DNA of 64,000 bases, taken from contig JADILM010000010.1 in the NCBI GenBank assembly GCA_016617785.1, positions 744,001 to 808,000 on the forward strand, given 5' to 3'. Below are positions 1 to 12,250 of this stretch, piece after piece. The position numbers and the translations under genes are program-made. Below the pieces are notes generated by a model. The model searched no databases, was not told the origin of the DNA, and saw nothing but the letters and a program-made list of their open reading frames with translations. Positions within the stretch are counted from its first letter, which is position 1. The number at the start of each line of letters is the position of its first letter. Source of the stretch: Sporobolomyces roseus (lineage: Eukaryota; Basidiomycota; Microbotryomycetes; Sporidiobolales; Sporidiobolaceae).

Positions 1-1687
1 TTGTTCCTCAAAGATTCGCACTCCCTCGATTCAGTATCGAGATCCGAAGATAATCGATCCAAACTGTTTCTTGCTGAATCCCTAGACCTCCCAATTTGCC
101 TAAACATGTCTTCTACCCTCGACTCGATCTCTCCTGTCCTTACTTCATCGACCCAAGATCTGACTTGAGGTCCAGGATCCGTCAAACTCGATTGAGCACT
201 CGCACCAGATCTGAACCTTGATAAACTCGCAGGTAAACCCATGTACTCCAAAGCTGAAGCCATCTCTTCATCTGCCAATTCGACTCGTTCCGCTTCCGCC
301 CTGACCAATTTCGCTTTCTCCTCCGAATACATCGAGGCAGATTCGTGAACTGAGAGAGGGACGAGTTTTGCGAATAAATCGGGACCGACGATCTTCTGAA
401 CGTCGGGAGAGGCGTAGACGTCATGAATCGGGATGGGTTCGGCGATGGGTTTCCCCTTTTCGATAGTAGGGAGGGAAGCTTCGGTAGGTACAACTTCGTT
501 GTAAACTATATCGTTATCTTTTTGAGCTTTCGTTCGAGCGTCAGAGACGAGCGCTTGGTGAGTCTTGGTGAGTTCGACGATGGAAGTAGGGGAATCGGCA
601 GCGAGGGAAGTAGTGGTCGAAGTGGTCGAGAAGTGTGCGGTGAATTGTTGAGCGAGTCGAAGGGCGTCTTTCGCAGAGGTTTCGGCGAGGTTGAGTCGAG
701 CGAGGGCTTCTCCGTATTTGCCAGCTGAGGTGTCGGCTACTGATCGATTGTATTGAGCGAGTGAAGCAAAGTATTTGGCTTTGGTCTGTGATGTCGAAAT
801 GGGAGTCATTAGCGCCTGTTCACGTCCAGTAATCGCTTCAAATTCGTGCTCACCTGAATGAGGAAACTCCATTCCTTCAAAAAGACTCCCTTTGTGACCC
901 ATTCTTTGCAATCCTCCGAAATTCCAGCATAAGCACTCGAAGCCTGCATACACATCTTACTCCTCAACCCAGCACCTTTCGCAGTAGAAGGACCCATCGT
1001 CTCAATAAAGATCTCAATAGCTTGAGCACCCATCAATCCCACCAAGATCTTGACTACTTCTTTCGATAAATCGGTCGAAGGAGCGTGAAGGAAGTTCTCG
1101 TTGATGTAAACAAACATTCCTCCCGCTGCTCGGAAAGCGTGGAAAGCTCGTTTGAGTCCTTCTGGTGATGTACGAGGAGAGGAAGCGGCGAGGGAAGAGA
1201 GGGTGGCTCCGATGTTGAAGATTACGGAGGCTTTCTCGTAGGCGAGAGATTGTTGCGAGATTTTGACATGAGTGAAAGCGTCGCTCCTGCAATTCAACTT
1301 TCGATTCGATGAGCTCATCGGTATCGAGGCATAGAATCAGGATCGAAACGCACCAAGGGAAAGGGACTCTCAATTCTGGAAACCTCAATTCGAGTAACTC
1401 CAACTGTCCGAAATACTTGTAGAGTAAATCCCTCGCGGTAGCATCTGATCCAGCTGATCCTCTCAACGCATCTTGACGAGCTCTGTTGAGTTGAGAGAGT
1501 TCTTCAGAGTACGTGTCGGGACTTTCGCTGTAAGTTTTGGCGATGACTGATCGGAGGGAAGGAGCGAAATCGACATCTTGTGTAACCTTCTTTGGTACTG
1601 TGTCGGAGTGTGTGATATCAGCTATAAGTCTCTCGATGATGTGAGAGGCTGGAAAGAGAGCTAACCAAAGATGAGGGGTGAGGTCAT
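1..1687 (-). CDS. RIM20: BRO1-domain protein, PalA/RIM20-like (partial, C-terminus off window)
   Basis: Probable scaffold of the fungal alkaline-pH response, which acts with ESCRT-III on endosomes; the sister protein BRO1 (cargo sorting) is the alternative. The start ATG is at 1685-1687. A 68-nt first intron joins MTSPLIF to [15 protein letters not shown], the usual BRO1-domain start. Further introns lie at about 1287-1353 (joining FPW to SDAFTH) and 786-853. The BRO1 core is clear: LLKYF-like [12 protein letters not shown], then [21 protein letters not shown], then a repeat-rich helical part. A V-domain follows with [20 protein letters not shown] and a GLPASLSRF segment, which resembles PalA/Rim20 more than BRO1. 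The frame is open to base 1, so the C-terminus is missing. It is transcribed divergently from SAC3 across about 206 bases. Confidence 0.85.
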
Positions 1688-1893
1688 CTCGCTTGTTTGA
1701 GGAAGAGAAGCAGGCGGACTAGTCTAGTAAGGAATGTGTGGTTGTGTTAAAGTGTTCCAGGTGGTTCAGTGGGTTTAATAGTCGAAGTAGTGAATAGTGG
1801 AGATGTGGGAAAGAGAAAGGGACGATCCACTCTCTCTCTCCCTCTCTCTCATTCATATCAAGCTCCTAGCGAGCTCTATTCACTCTCTATCCC
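1688..1893. promoter_or_regulatory. Divergent promoter region RIM20-like / SAC3
   Basis: These 206 bases separate two divergent start codons and must hold both promoters. A pyrimidine-rich tract of CTCTCTCTCC type lies at about 1830-1850, shortly before the SAC3 start. I see no convincing TATA box or a clear binding site for a pH regulator. Confidence 0.5.
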
Positions 1894-4800
1894 ATGTCGA
1901 ATTGGAGGGGAGGATCTCGACCGGCATTCCCGACTCATACTTCGAATGATTCCTCCTCGACTGGTTCAACTCGACCAACAAATCCATTCCCACTCAACTC
2001 TATGAACGCAGCTCTACATACAATCACTGGAAGAGGTAGGGGCAGGGGGAGAGGTTCAGTCAGAGGTTTACCGAGCAAGAGAGGAGGGAGTAACTTGAGT
2101 TGGAAGAGACCGACAGATGAAGCTACTCTTGAAGAGGCAGACGAACCACAACAGACAGAGGATACAGCAGAACCAAATAAGGGTACTTTCACTGCGTTCG
2201 GAGCGGGAGGAGGAGGAGGAACGAGTGCATTCGGTTCAAATTCGTCTTTTGGAGGGTTCAACCCAACTCCTTCTACTTCGACAAGCGCTTTCGGTTCAGG
2301 CGGTTCAACAGCAAGTGCGTTCGGATCGAATGGTGCATTCGGATCCACCTCGAGTGCTTTCCCCGCGTCAAACTCAACCCCTTCGTCTTTCGCACCTTCG
2401 ACTTCTTCCGCTTTCGCACCTGCTCCGACACCTTTCTCTGCTCCTCCCTCAAATCCAACACCTTTCGCTGCTCCTACGCCATTCGAACGACCACTATCAC
2501 CGGAAACGACAACAGATACGAAACGAAACCCTGCCCAAATCTCGACTCTCGAAGTTTTAGGAGAGGATTCAGATGCGAGAAGGAAACGATTCGAGTCTAC
2601 TTTACCAAACAATCGCTACTTGGAGGTGAGACTTTCTGAGCATCAGCCGGGCGAAACAAGCGGAGCTAATGTTCCTCGTGGAGACTTGCAGTTGAAACCG
2701 TTACGAGAAGAACAACGTTTGAAAGCGATCAAGCAAGGACTGATACCGGATCCTTCGAAACCCATGAGGTTGGATCAAGCGACAGACTTTGAGGGAACGT
2801 GTGAAGAGATGTGTCCGGAATGGGAGAGGGAAGAACGAGAGTATCAGAACAACGTGGATCCTTTAGAACGAGTGCGTGAACTTCCATGTTGACAGTCCTG
2901 CCAGCTACTAATCATGTCATCATGTTGTTTTCGGCACAGTATCCCGGCACCTCACGAATCGATCCATCTCGAGCCGTCAAAGCCTTTCATCGACCTGCAG
3001 CAGGAAACGATCAACCCCTCCCAGGCGACGTTCGACCCCCTCCAATCCTCTACAAAACTCTCGACTACCTCTTCCACAACCTTCTCCCTCAACACACTCT
3101 CGCGATCACACATCCTTTCGTTCGAGATAGGACAAGATCAGTTCGACAGGATTTCACGGTTCAGAACGTCAGGGACAAGAGCGCGGTCGAGTGTAATGAG
3201 AGGATCGCGAGGTATCATATCCTTGCATTGGGAACTTTGAGGGAACAAACCGGGTTCAGTGAAAGTCAGGAATTAGAACAATTGAGAAAAGGTGCGGATT
3301 CTTCTCGTCTCTACTCGGCAATTGGTCGAACTGATGAAGTGATCTCGAGGTAGTGCTGAAATCACTCAACGAATTCTATGACGACTTGCGAGTCTCAAAC
3401 CCCACCCTCTCTCTCCCAAACGAAGCCGAATTCCGATCCTACCATCTCCTCACGCATCTCCGAGATCCCGACATCGTCTGGTCCACCGAGCTTCTCCCAC
3501 TCCACATCTTCTCCCATCCCTTACTCCAAACCGCTTTACAACTGCACCGACTCGCCCAACGCTCCAACACAGCAAGAGGGGAACGAGCGAGTCCAAACGC
3601 TTTCTCAAGATTCTTCAAACTTGTCGAATCCCCGAAAGTCCCTTACTTGTTCGGATGTATCCTTTCGACACATTTCAACGATATAAGGAGGAATGCACTT
3701 GATGCGTTGAGGGGAGCTTATTTGAAGCAACACTCGGCGTTCCCACTGAGAACGTTGACGAAGATTCTCGGGTGCGATGATGAGGCGGAGACGAGGAGCG
3801 TTTGCGAACAATTGGGAATCGTTGTGAGAACGGATGAGAGGGGAAAGCTAGTTGCTGAATTGCATAAAGGAGTGATTCTCAAGTGTACGTCTAGTCTCTT
3901 CCCTCATCGACTGTGGCGCTGACCTGACCTGACACTCGCCCTCGATACAGCGACGACCCTCAAGCTTCGGGTGTCAAAGCGTCTCGTCGAAGCTAAACGT
4001 GGCTCAACTTCGTATCAATCAGTCATCGACGGAGCGAACTATTCATCCCAATCCGTCCCAGCGATCCCGATGACTCCTGCCCTCGCGTCCTCCTCCTCCG
4101 GTACCTTCGCCTCTGTACAAGCTCAGCATAGACCGCAACCTTCGACATCCGCACCCTCATTTTCGGCTCTCGCTAAATCAAGTTTCCCTGGTTTCGCCGC
4201 TGCTTCCGCACCACCAACCGCTTTCCCGACCCCCGTTCCAACGCCTCCCCCATTCGCTACTTCAGCTGCATCAGTGAAACCTTCCCTCAATGCTGCAGCT
4301 TCATCGTTTGTCCCTTCCTTCGGCGCCCCTTCACAGACCACTTCAGCTCCTCCACCTTCTTCAGCCTTCTCCTTCGCGCCTGCATCTACACAACCTCCTT
4401 CCGCTCCCGTTAACCCGACCCCATCCTTTTCTTTCGCTCCAACTGCAACGCCCTTTGTTCCCTCCAATACCGTTCCTCCCGCCTCCGCGACTCCTGCACC
4501 TCCACCAACCTTCTTCGCACCTTCGAAAGCTGCTCCCCCCTCGCTCCCATCCCCTATCCCTCTCAAACCTTCATCTCCCTCGATTCCCTCTGCACTCTCG
4601 CCCAAACTCGCTCGAGCAACAGTCTCTCCCTCGCTCCGTCGAATCTCTTCCTCCCTCTCCCGAATCTCTCCCAAACTCTCTCCGCCCAAACCTCCTCACG
4701 TTCCAAAAGTAGATCGCAAGCCATTGATCGACTTACTAGTTCGTTCCCTCACTCAAGAACTCCTGCTCGATGCTATTCAAGGACCGGTTCGACGAGCTGG

Positions 4801-7145
4801 TCAAGACGCACTGAAAGAAAGATGGGCTGTCGTGAATGAAAGAGAGGAGGAAGCGAAATTAGCTATGAGTGATAGAATTGCTCGAGAAGTGATTGAGGAT
4901 TTAGGAAAGATGTTTGTTAAAGAATGTGTTATTCAGGTTAAAAGGGAAGAGAGGATCAAAAGGGAAGTTGTGGGTGCTTGGAGAGAGAGGACGAGGGATC
5001 AGAAGAGGAAGAGGAAAGAGGGAGAGGAGAGAAAGAGAGAGTGGGAGGAAGTCATGAAAGGTTTGGGGGAACAAGTTAGGAGGGTTGTGAAGGAGGATGA
5101 GGACGAAACGAGTGATGAAGAGCTGGTTGTTGAGGAGGAAGAAGAAGCGGGAGTCGCGGGAAATGGAGACGTCGATTTCGAATTTGGAGGATTGTCGTTG
5201 GGTGTCGAGAAAACGATTCGATCAGGAATGGTCAAGCAGGAGGAAGAGGATATGGCAGGACAGCTGAGAAGTGTAAGCCATTACGTCTCATCCTGCCGCG
5301 ACTCTCACTGACAGTTTCAATCTTCAGGCTGCTGAAACTCGCCGACGAATTTGGGCTAGTCGAACTTTCCTCGACATCCTCTCTTCTCACCTCTCAGCTT
5401 CTTTCGGACATCGTCGCTTACCTTCTCGACCAACCTGGACAACGATACTGTCAACTCCGTCGACGGAATCTTCGTTCGCAACTTGGCTGTCTTGCAAATT
5501 CGATCTCGACGAGGACAAACGGGCAGAGGTCGGTACGGTGGATGTCAAGTCGGCAGTACAGATGCTTCAGCATGGAGAAGAAGCGGAGCATGATGTGAGT
5601 TTCCCCTTATCGGCGAAGCAGACACAGCTTGACTGATTCTGACCTCGCAGGACCTCGATTCGACCGGATTGATCCTCTTCGACTGTACCTCTCTACCCGG
5701 TCAAGATACCAAGTGCGCCTTCACAGTTTGTCTGCTGTCGCGCTATCTAGCTGACGGCCTTTCTTTTGGATGTTCTAGTTGGGAAGAATGTCGGAATCAA
5801 CTTGAAACATTGCTCGAAAACGTCGATCAAGACTCGCTTTACCAACCTTCCCTCCTTGTCCTATTCTGCCCGAGTCACGCTCTATCTACTTCTGAAGACG
5901 AAGAGCTACGGAGAACAGTACGTTGCCCTTCCCTCGATACCTACCGAATTCGAACGAAACCTGACTTTCCTTCTCTATCAAGATCTCCGATCAACTCAAT
6001 CTCGCCACCCTCGCAACGGTCTTCTCTCAACATACAATCATGTTCGTCAAGCTTGACGGTGCCGAAACATCTTTTGATATCGAGACGGCAAAGTTGCTCT
6101 CGTCAATCTCGATTCGAGAAGAGCGAGTTCGACGCCCCTTGACTTGTAAGCATTCTGCTGCGACGCTCTGTGCTCTCTTTCAATCTGACCCTCTCTGTGT
6201 ACAGCATACTCGAGACCTCTTCTCGCGACCTGGCGAACGAGCGTTAGGAATTCGCTAAATCGATATCAGCGGGACGAAATCGGTAAGTCTTGGTCTCTTC
6301 TACCACCTCCTGCTTCACGGACTCACCGCAATGATCGCACAGCATCGACTCTGGTGTCAGCTTATATCGACGAGCTTCAAGAGATCATGACCGAAATCGA
6401 ATCCGCTGCTCATCCTTCGCTCGACTCTGTCTCTATTCCTTCATTCCCCGATGCCAAAGAGTGAGTTTCTTCCTTTCATTGAACGATGGACCTTGACTCA
6501 GCCTGTTACTCCCAGGTCATTCCGATCAACGGTCGAATCCTACGTTTCTGAGAAAGCTTTCTCGCAAGTCGGAAATTTCCCCGAAATCGCTACAGCTTTT
6601 GCCCAACGCCCTCCTATATCTGATCGTACGTCATTGTAGGAGATCAGCCAACCCTTGAGTACTTGCTGACATTCTCAGTTGACTTCCAGATAATCTCGCT
6701 CGACTCCTCCTCGATCTCCTCGAACAATTCGCTACTCATGCCTACTCTGTCGACTCTACTACACTACAACTCTCCCTCGATGAGAAGCTGAAGCCGGCAT
6801 TGCGACGACTCGAAGACTCGCTGGTCGAATCGACACAACCACTTCGACAAGCTGAAGAAGAGGAGGTGAAGAAGTTACGCGAAAAGGAAACGAATGCAGC
6901 AGCGTCCAAGAAGAAGCGGAAAGCTAGTATCACACCCACCGATCCTTCGTGAGTGCTACTGTCGACTTTCCGAGTCTCAACAGAGGGACACTGATCGCTA
7001 TTCTTCGCTTAACAGCAATCGAAGTCCGAAGAAACCGAGCGTCAATTCGACAAGCTCGCTACGAGGGAATGACAACTCTTCGCAAGATCGACTGAGCGCG
7101 CTAGAGCTACTCATGAAGGAAACAAAAGCGTTGTTGTCAACCTAG
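1894..7145 (+). CDS. SAC3: SAC3/GANP family nuclear mRNA export factor
   Basis: Scaffold subunit of TREX-2, which links transcription and mRNA export at the nuclear pore. The N-terminus (residues about 50-200) is Gly/Phe-rich with many AFG and SFGGF repeats, as expected for a nucleoporin-like region that binds the export receptor. The SAC3 domain follows: TDFEGTCEEMCPEWER, then after an intron SRAVKAFHRPAAGNDQPLP and DVRPPPILYKTLDYL, then the helical region with SYHLLTHLRDPDIVW and FFKLVESPKVPYLFGCIL. A second low-complexity Pro/Ala/Ser/Phe block precedes a basic coiled-coil stretch at about 4750-5090. Short introns follow to the end, with joins I could verify (for example DTN/WEECRNQ and RPLT/SYSRPLL). 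The last exon ends KETKALLST. At least ten introns are present. It is long, but SAC3 proteins are commonly over 1,000 residues. Confidence 0.93.
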
Positions 7146-7830
7146 TTTGGAATAGAATAACATCAACTAGTTTCCCTCCCTTTCGCCCAGTTGCCTCTCG
7201 CGCGGAGAGACGAAGAACCGAGAAAGCACCTTGTCACAGCTTTCTTTTGTGTTTTCCTTTCCTGCATCTTTCCCCAATTCAAGAGCCGATCTCCCCTGAC
7301 ATCAGAGCTTGCAAGCATGAACTTTTTCGGATCTTCCCTCTCCCCTTTCCCCGGTTCAAGAGAGTTTGCTCGCCTTGCATCAATTTCCAACGACGGCTGT
7401 TTCGCTGCCGACACGAGATCCGGGTAGATTCATGACTTTTTTGCTTTGCAGATCTTGCATAGTAAATCGGTCTCGAAGACCCGAAAGTTGATCGTTCGCA
7501 AAAAGAGAGGAGAGGCTCGAGGAATCGGTGTCTCTTGCGATGGACACCATCGTCGGATAGAGTGATCGAGCACGAGGGGGAGCATGTGTAACGACGTGTG
7601 AGACTATTGCAAGTAGACAGGAACGAAGGGGGGGGGGGGGTATGGAAAATGAAAGCGAGTAGGGTATCGTGAAAAGCAGGGTGGGTTAACAAGGGTATTA
7701 GATGTCGATGTGTTTGCGTTGCTAGTGATACTGAATGTTATTGACAAATCGTCTGTAGAGAGAAGACTGTGAATCAGTGGAGTCGGAGGGAGAGGGAGCG
7801 AAAGGTTACGAACGAAATCCTGATTTCGCG
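7146..7830. other. Convergent intergenic region with a G13 run
   Basis: The 3' flanks of SAC3 and of the small minus-strand gene meet here. Short ORFs overlap on both strands but none has a recognisable product or splice partners. A run of 13 G lies at 7628-7640. Nothing else stands out. Confidence 0.5.
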
Positions 7831-8310
7831 TCAACTATGATCTTCTCCCGCTGTGACTCCCGCTGTTTCCACTTCTCCCGATGCCAGTACACCTTCTACA
7901 ATCTCATTATCACCGTCAAAGTAACCAGTTGGAGGAGCGATTCGAGGTAATCCAAACTCGTCGAGATTTCCTCCTCCTCCTACATTTCCACCTCCTCCCG
8001 TTCCTGAACCCTTCGGAGTTGGAGGAGTTGTCGTCGAGGTCGCCTTTTCTCGTGGTGGGGATAAAGGAGTAGGCGAGGGAGTTCGAGAGCGGGTAAGAGG
8101 AGTATTGGTCGAAGTTGAAGGACCAGTCGACGCAGCTGTCTTTGAAGTATCCGACGATGTTACTACTTCCGCATAGTCCCTTGCAGCGACTCGAGTCGAA
8201 CCCTTTTCACCCTTTCCCGTTTTCGCTAAAGGTTCAGGGTCGATTCGAGGTTCTGGTTCCGGATTGATTTGAGGTGGTGGTGGTGGTGGAGAGGTTTGAC
8301 GAGGTACCAT
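7831..8310 (-). CDS. Small proline/glycine-rich hypothetical protein
   Basis: Unrecognised. A single open frame of 159 codons starts MVPRQTSPPPPPP and ends GEDHS. The first third is Pro/Glu-rich, the middle is Ser/Thr-rich with SRTPSPTPLSPP, and a glycine run leads to a less repetitive C-terminus containing LDEFGLPRIAPPTGYFDGD and an acidic tail. The C-terminal part reads like genuine protein, and it is the main reason for the call, since low-complexity frames can be open by chance. There is no signal peptide or membrane segment. The gene could be longer at its 5' end through an upstream exon, because the 5' flank of almost 1 kb is otherwise empty. Confidence 0.45.
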   Translation of the reverse strand: MVPRQTSPPPPPPQINPEPEPRIDPEPLAKTGKGEKGSTRVAARDYAEVVTSSDTSKTAASTGPSTSTNTPLTRSRTPSPTPLSPPREKATSTTTPPTPKGSGTGGGGNVGGGGNLDEFGLPRIAPPTGYFDGDNEIVEGVLASGEVETAGVTAGEDHS

Positions 8311-9284
8311 GATAGAGGTGATTCAAGGTAGCGGACAGAATGTTGCCAGTTTGTTGAGAGATTGAAAGCGGTTGTAGGAGGGAAGGAAAGGAAGGAAAGG
8401 AAGGAAAGGAAGTCGGACCTTGTTTGCAGGAAGAGAACTTTCTCGCTGCGGCCTTGGAGAATCTGTAGATCGTTCAAAAGGAAAGAAAAGATCACGCCGC
8501 GTTTGTTTCGGCTGTGTCGTCGTCAGGTCCAGACAGGTCCAATCCAGAGGGTGCAAAAGGGGGGCGATTGACCGAGAACCTGCAGTCGACGTTGACGACG
8601 TTGACGACAACAAATCAACGTCGGCGTACGGCTGTAGATCGTTTTCTCCCTTTTTCTTTTTGTCAGACTCCACGTTACCCAAGGTTTCTCCTCGGTTCCT
8701 GATCAAACTTCTTCTCGAATGCGAAGAGGCACACTGTTTTTTTCTCGCTTCTTTCCTTCCTTCCATTCTCCCCCATTCTCCCCCCTCTTTGTACTCTTCT
8801 CCTTCATGTCGTGGAACCGTCGAATCATAATGATTGGTCGATTCTGCGAAAACGAGCGAAGCTGAACATGCTCAAAACGAAGAGTAAACTTCGGGAGTCG
8901 CGAAGTCCTGCTTCGGACAAACCTTACGTCGTTTTTCTCACACCGTTCAAAGGAGTTCGAAGGGGGTCAGTCAATCCCCGACAAAAGAACAATAGAAGAG
9001 AAGAGATCGTCGCAAAAAAACGACATCATTCATCCGTTTTTCGTCAAGGGGAAAGAAACTTTCGAGTCGCGAGCCATTCACATTCAACGGAAAGGGGAGA
9101 CTCAAGTGCATTGCGCCTATTGGATAGCTCTCGAACGTCATCAGTCATTCAATTCACGTCGAGAAGAAGGGAAGGGAGGAGGAGGGGGATAGGAACGAAC
9201 GAGAATTAGTAATAATAAGCATCGTTTCGAATTCGATTCTAGTCCTCCCTCCCTCAGTACAGTACAGTACTGTGTCCCATCTAT
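8311..9284. other. Long intergenic region with a 9-nt tandem repeat
   Basis: No supported gene. It contains about 3.5 copies of the 9-base unit GAAGGAAAG at 8381-8412 and a short CAGTA repeat followed by TCTA repeats at 9255-9293, close to the stop of the next minus-strand gene. A 132-codon plus-strand frame (8811-9209) is open, but it is basic, has no recognisable motif, and I do not support it. Confidence 0.4.
8381..8412. repeat. Short tandem repeat, unit GAAGGAAAG
   Basis: A purine-only minisatellite of roughly 3.5 units of nine bases, upstream of the small proline-rich gene. It is likely to vary in length between strains. Confidence 0.8.
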
Positions 9285-11519
9285 CTATCTACCCTCTGAT
9301 TTGTCAATGACTGATTTCCAGAACTCGTCCATGCTAGCTCTCGAACTTCCAGCCCTTCTCTCCTCAGACATTGTCGTCCTTTGCTCATCGACGACCGGAT
9401 GATCCTGCGGTTGTCCTCCTCCACGAGCTTGACGTTGAGCGGCGTTTACCCGGTCAATAGCGTTCAGGAGGGAAGGAGTCGCTGGTACCGAATTCTGCTC
9501 ACGGCGAGAAGATGATGCTGCTGCCGGTAATTGATCGGACAAGTCGAATTTTGACGAGTTCTTCGGAGACGACGATGAAGAGGGGGAAGACCGGTTGAAG
9601 AATTGTTTAAACACGCTGCCGCGCTTCGTCGTCGACGTCGACGTCGATTGCGAATGGTGACTGTCCGAGTTGAGGAGAACTGGGAGAGAAGGAGAGAGAT
9701 CGTCTGAACGAGTTGCCTTCTCAACGGAACCGTCGTCATCTTCCTCTTCTCTGATCCCCTTCTCTCGTACATAGTCACTACTCCTTCTCGTGAACGCCGT
9801 CGATCCGCTCAAAGCTCCAAAACTTCGCGTACTCTTCGCATCCGTCCCCTTCCAAACTCCATCCTCGTCCTCATCATCGTCTGACGAGACTTGACCGTAC
9901 TGTGCAGGTTTCGAGCTTGCACTCCTCGTCACTGGCGGTCGAGTAGGTTTCTTCGCCTTGCGACTGGCGAAAGTATCGATTTCTGAATCCCAAGTGTCAC
10001 TTCCCTCTCTCCTGGTCGAGGCAACTCTGTTCGAGCCTGATTTGGCTGACACGAGTCCTTTCTCGTAATCGAACTCGTCGTCCTCCTCGTCGACATCATC
10101 CCATGGTGTTCGACGTCGAGAGAATTCGGTGAAAGTTTCGTGTCGATTCAGACCTTTCTTTGACGAGGACGAGAAGAGGGAGCGCATTCGATCGACGATA
10201 GTAGTCGGGGGTAGATGAGTACCGAGTGGTGATGCCGAAGGGATATAGCGAGCGAGGTAGTTGTCCCAAAGCTGTGAGAGAACATGATGAAACGAGTATC
10301 AGTCGGGACTCAGCGTGAGAGATGCTTGGTTCTCGTCTGCTCACCTCTTCTCCCTCAATCCCCAGTCCCCACCATCCTTGCCATACCCCACTAGCGATAC
10401 TCAATATCCACCAGCTCGCGATCATCCCTTTTCCTCCTCCGCTCGCCCAATCAACGACAACGTCTCGCGCTTCTCCTCCTCTCGCGCTGACTCCGTTGGG
10501 CTTGACGAGTAGTCCGAGAGCATCGACAAATCCGAGGTGAACGAAGAGGTCGATTCCGAGAACGAGAAGGAGGGAGCCTGAAAGTGCGGAGAATGCTGGG
10601 AGTGCGAAACGTTGAGAGAGTCGAAGGTTTGCGGCGAGAAGCGAGAGGACGAGTAGGATAGCGGAGAGGACGAGTCGAGTGAGGACTGAAGAGATATGGA
10701 AGGAAACGATGAGAAGTAATGATAGAGAAACGCTGTTCGACAAGAAGGGATCGTCGTAAGTCAGCCATTGATTCAAGCTTGAAATACAACGGAACTCCAC
10801 GAACCTTCCAACGACTGCTACACTACTCTTTGATATCCAGCTCCACCTCCCACCTGCGAGAGCTCCAGGTAAAGCGCAAAGAACGATAATCGCCAGTGTC
10901 CCCCAAGAGCTCAACGAAGCTTCATCTTGTCTTGAAACAATCAATAGCGTCAATAAAGTCACGACGAGACCTGTAGACACATTCAGATTCCCTCAGTTCG
11001 ATGCCGAAAGGACTGACGAGAGATCGCTTGCCTACCTAATGAGATTCCACCGAAGAACACACCTCCCACTCCACCGTTCAGCCATCCCTTCTTCTCATCA
11101 CTCCCATACGTCCGTCCTAGATCTCTTCCCGCAAATAGACTCCTCGCACCAGCGACGAGACAAGAAATCGAAAGAAGGATGAGGACAACTCCGATGAAAA
11201 TCGACGCTGCTGAAGGGAGGGTAGCGAATCGAGATGTGAGGAAGCCGATATAGAGGTCTTCGGTTGTCGAGGTCGAATTGGAGGAAGCGGCGAGGATTGC
11301 GAGTTTGGGGAGGGAAGAGAGGGTTGAAGAGGGAGAGTTGGCGGCGGCGAGGAGAGCTTGATAAATTCGTTCGGATTTCTCGGTTCCTAATACGCTTCCC
11401 GTGACTTGTGTCTGCAGTGTAGCCAGATCGAAAGAGGTTGTTGTAGGGGTAGGAGAGCGAGAGTTGTAGAGCTGAGCGGCATTGATCAGGAGGGCTGAGT
11501 AGATTAATTCGGGATCCAT
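9285..11519 (-). CDS. Multi-pass membrane protein with DUF4203/TMEM198-like domain and long disordered tail
   Basis: The start is MDPELIYSALLINAAQLY. The N-terminal part (about residues 1-90) is polar and would face the lumen. Several hydrophobic segments follow: IFIGVVLILLSISCLVAGAR, then after introns TGLVVTLLTLLIV, LAIIVLCALPGALAGG, LSLLLIVSFHISSVLTRLVL and ALSGSLLLVLGIDLF. The GxxRxLF-like motif after the first segment and the glycine-rich next segment resemble DUF4203 (TMEM198) proteins. The last exon, from about 10190 down, encodes some 300 residues of soluble Ser/Asp/Glu-rich tail with many SSS and DDDEDED stretches and basic SRRRT segments, presumably cytosolic and phosphorylated. The function of the fungal members is not known to me. 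The domain call is from hydropathy and motif only. Confidence 0.75.
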
Positions 11520-12250
11520 CGAGGTGAGATCAGGTCTAGAGTATAGATTAGGGTATAGGATAAGTTAGGCGAGGTCGTTAGAGGGTGTAAAAGGTCGTCA
11601 AGGTCGTGAGAAGTCGTGAAAGAGAGGAGTTGCTGGTCTTGATTCTGTGGATGCCGAGGAGAGTGAATCAGCACGTTATCGCGGCGTATTCGGATGCCTC
11701 TCACTCACCTCTGATCTAGTGTGCAATCGAAAAGTGAAAGGTAAGAGAAAGAGAGTAGGAGGTTTCTGTCAGGGTGTTCGAGGGGCGTGCTCCAAGATGC
11801 GATCGAACGATCGAAGCAACGGAGCAGCGGACTCTGTGTAGTCGAACTGCGGAAGGAGCAGGAGGAAACGAGTTGAGACGAGAAGAGAGAGAAGGTAAGA
11901 AATTTCGTAAAAATTCGACGGATCTGAGACGGCGTTCAATGATCGTCGCTAGAAGAGGGAGTGCAGCTTCTACCTGTCGATCAAGGGATACTTGTCGACT
12001 GCTTCTGAGTGCGGGATCAGAGGCTGAGAATGACTTCTCGCTGAAAACGAGGAATGGACGAAGCGGGATCGAAGCTGACCGCTCGAGATGAAATCGCCAG
12101 TCTCTAGAATATCATGAGAGTGTTTAGACAGAAGCTGAAGGTCGAAGCAGTGAACGGTGGGAGGTCAAGCTGCTCCCGATGAAAAATCGAAACGAAACAA
12201 TTCTCGAGATCAACCACCTCACTCTACTTCCACCTTTGACCGATCTGAAG
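11520..12250. other. Divergent intergenic region upstream of TOM20
   Basis: About 730 bases between two divergent starts, so both promoters lie here. Overlapping short ORFs occur on both strands but none shows family motifs. I see no clear regulatory element beyond AG- and TC-rich tracts. Confidence 0.4.

Noticed and set aside
1935..2612. 225-codon minus-strand open frame
   Set aside because: It lies opposite the Gly/Phe/Ser-rich start of SAC3. Its Glu/Val/Pro composition is the mirror of that repeat, and there are no motifs.
4123..4689. 188-codon minus-strand Gly/Glu/Ala-rich frame
   Set aside because: Antisense shadow of the Pro/Ala/Ser-rich linker of SAC3.
8811..9209. 132-codon plus-strand frame, basic
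   Set aside because: No motif, no splice partners, odd composition for this genome. More likely a chance frame in a promoter region.
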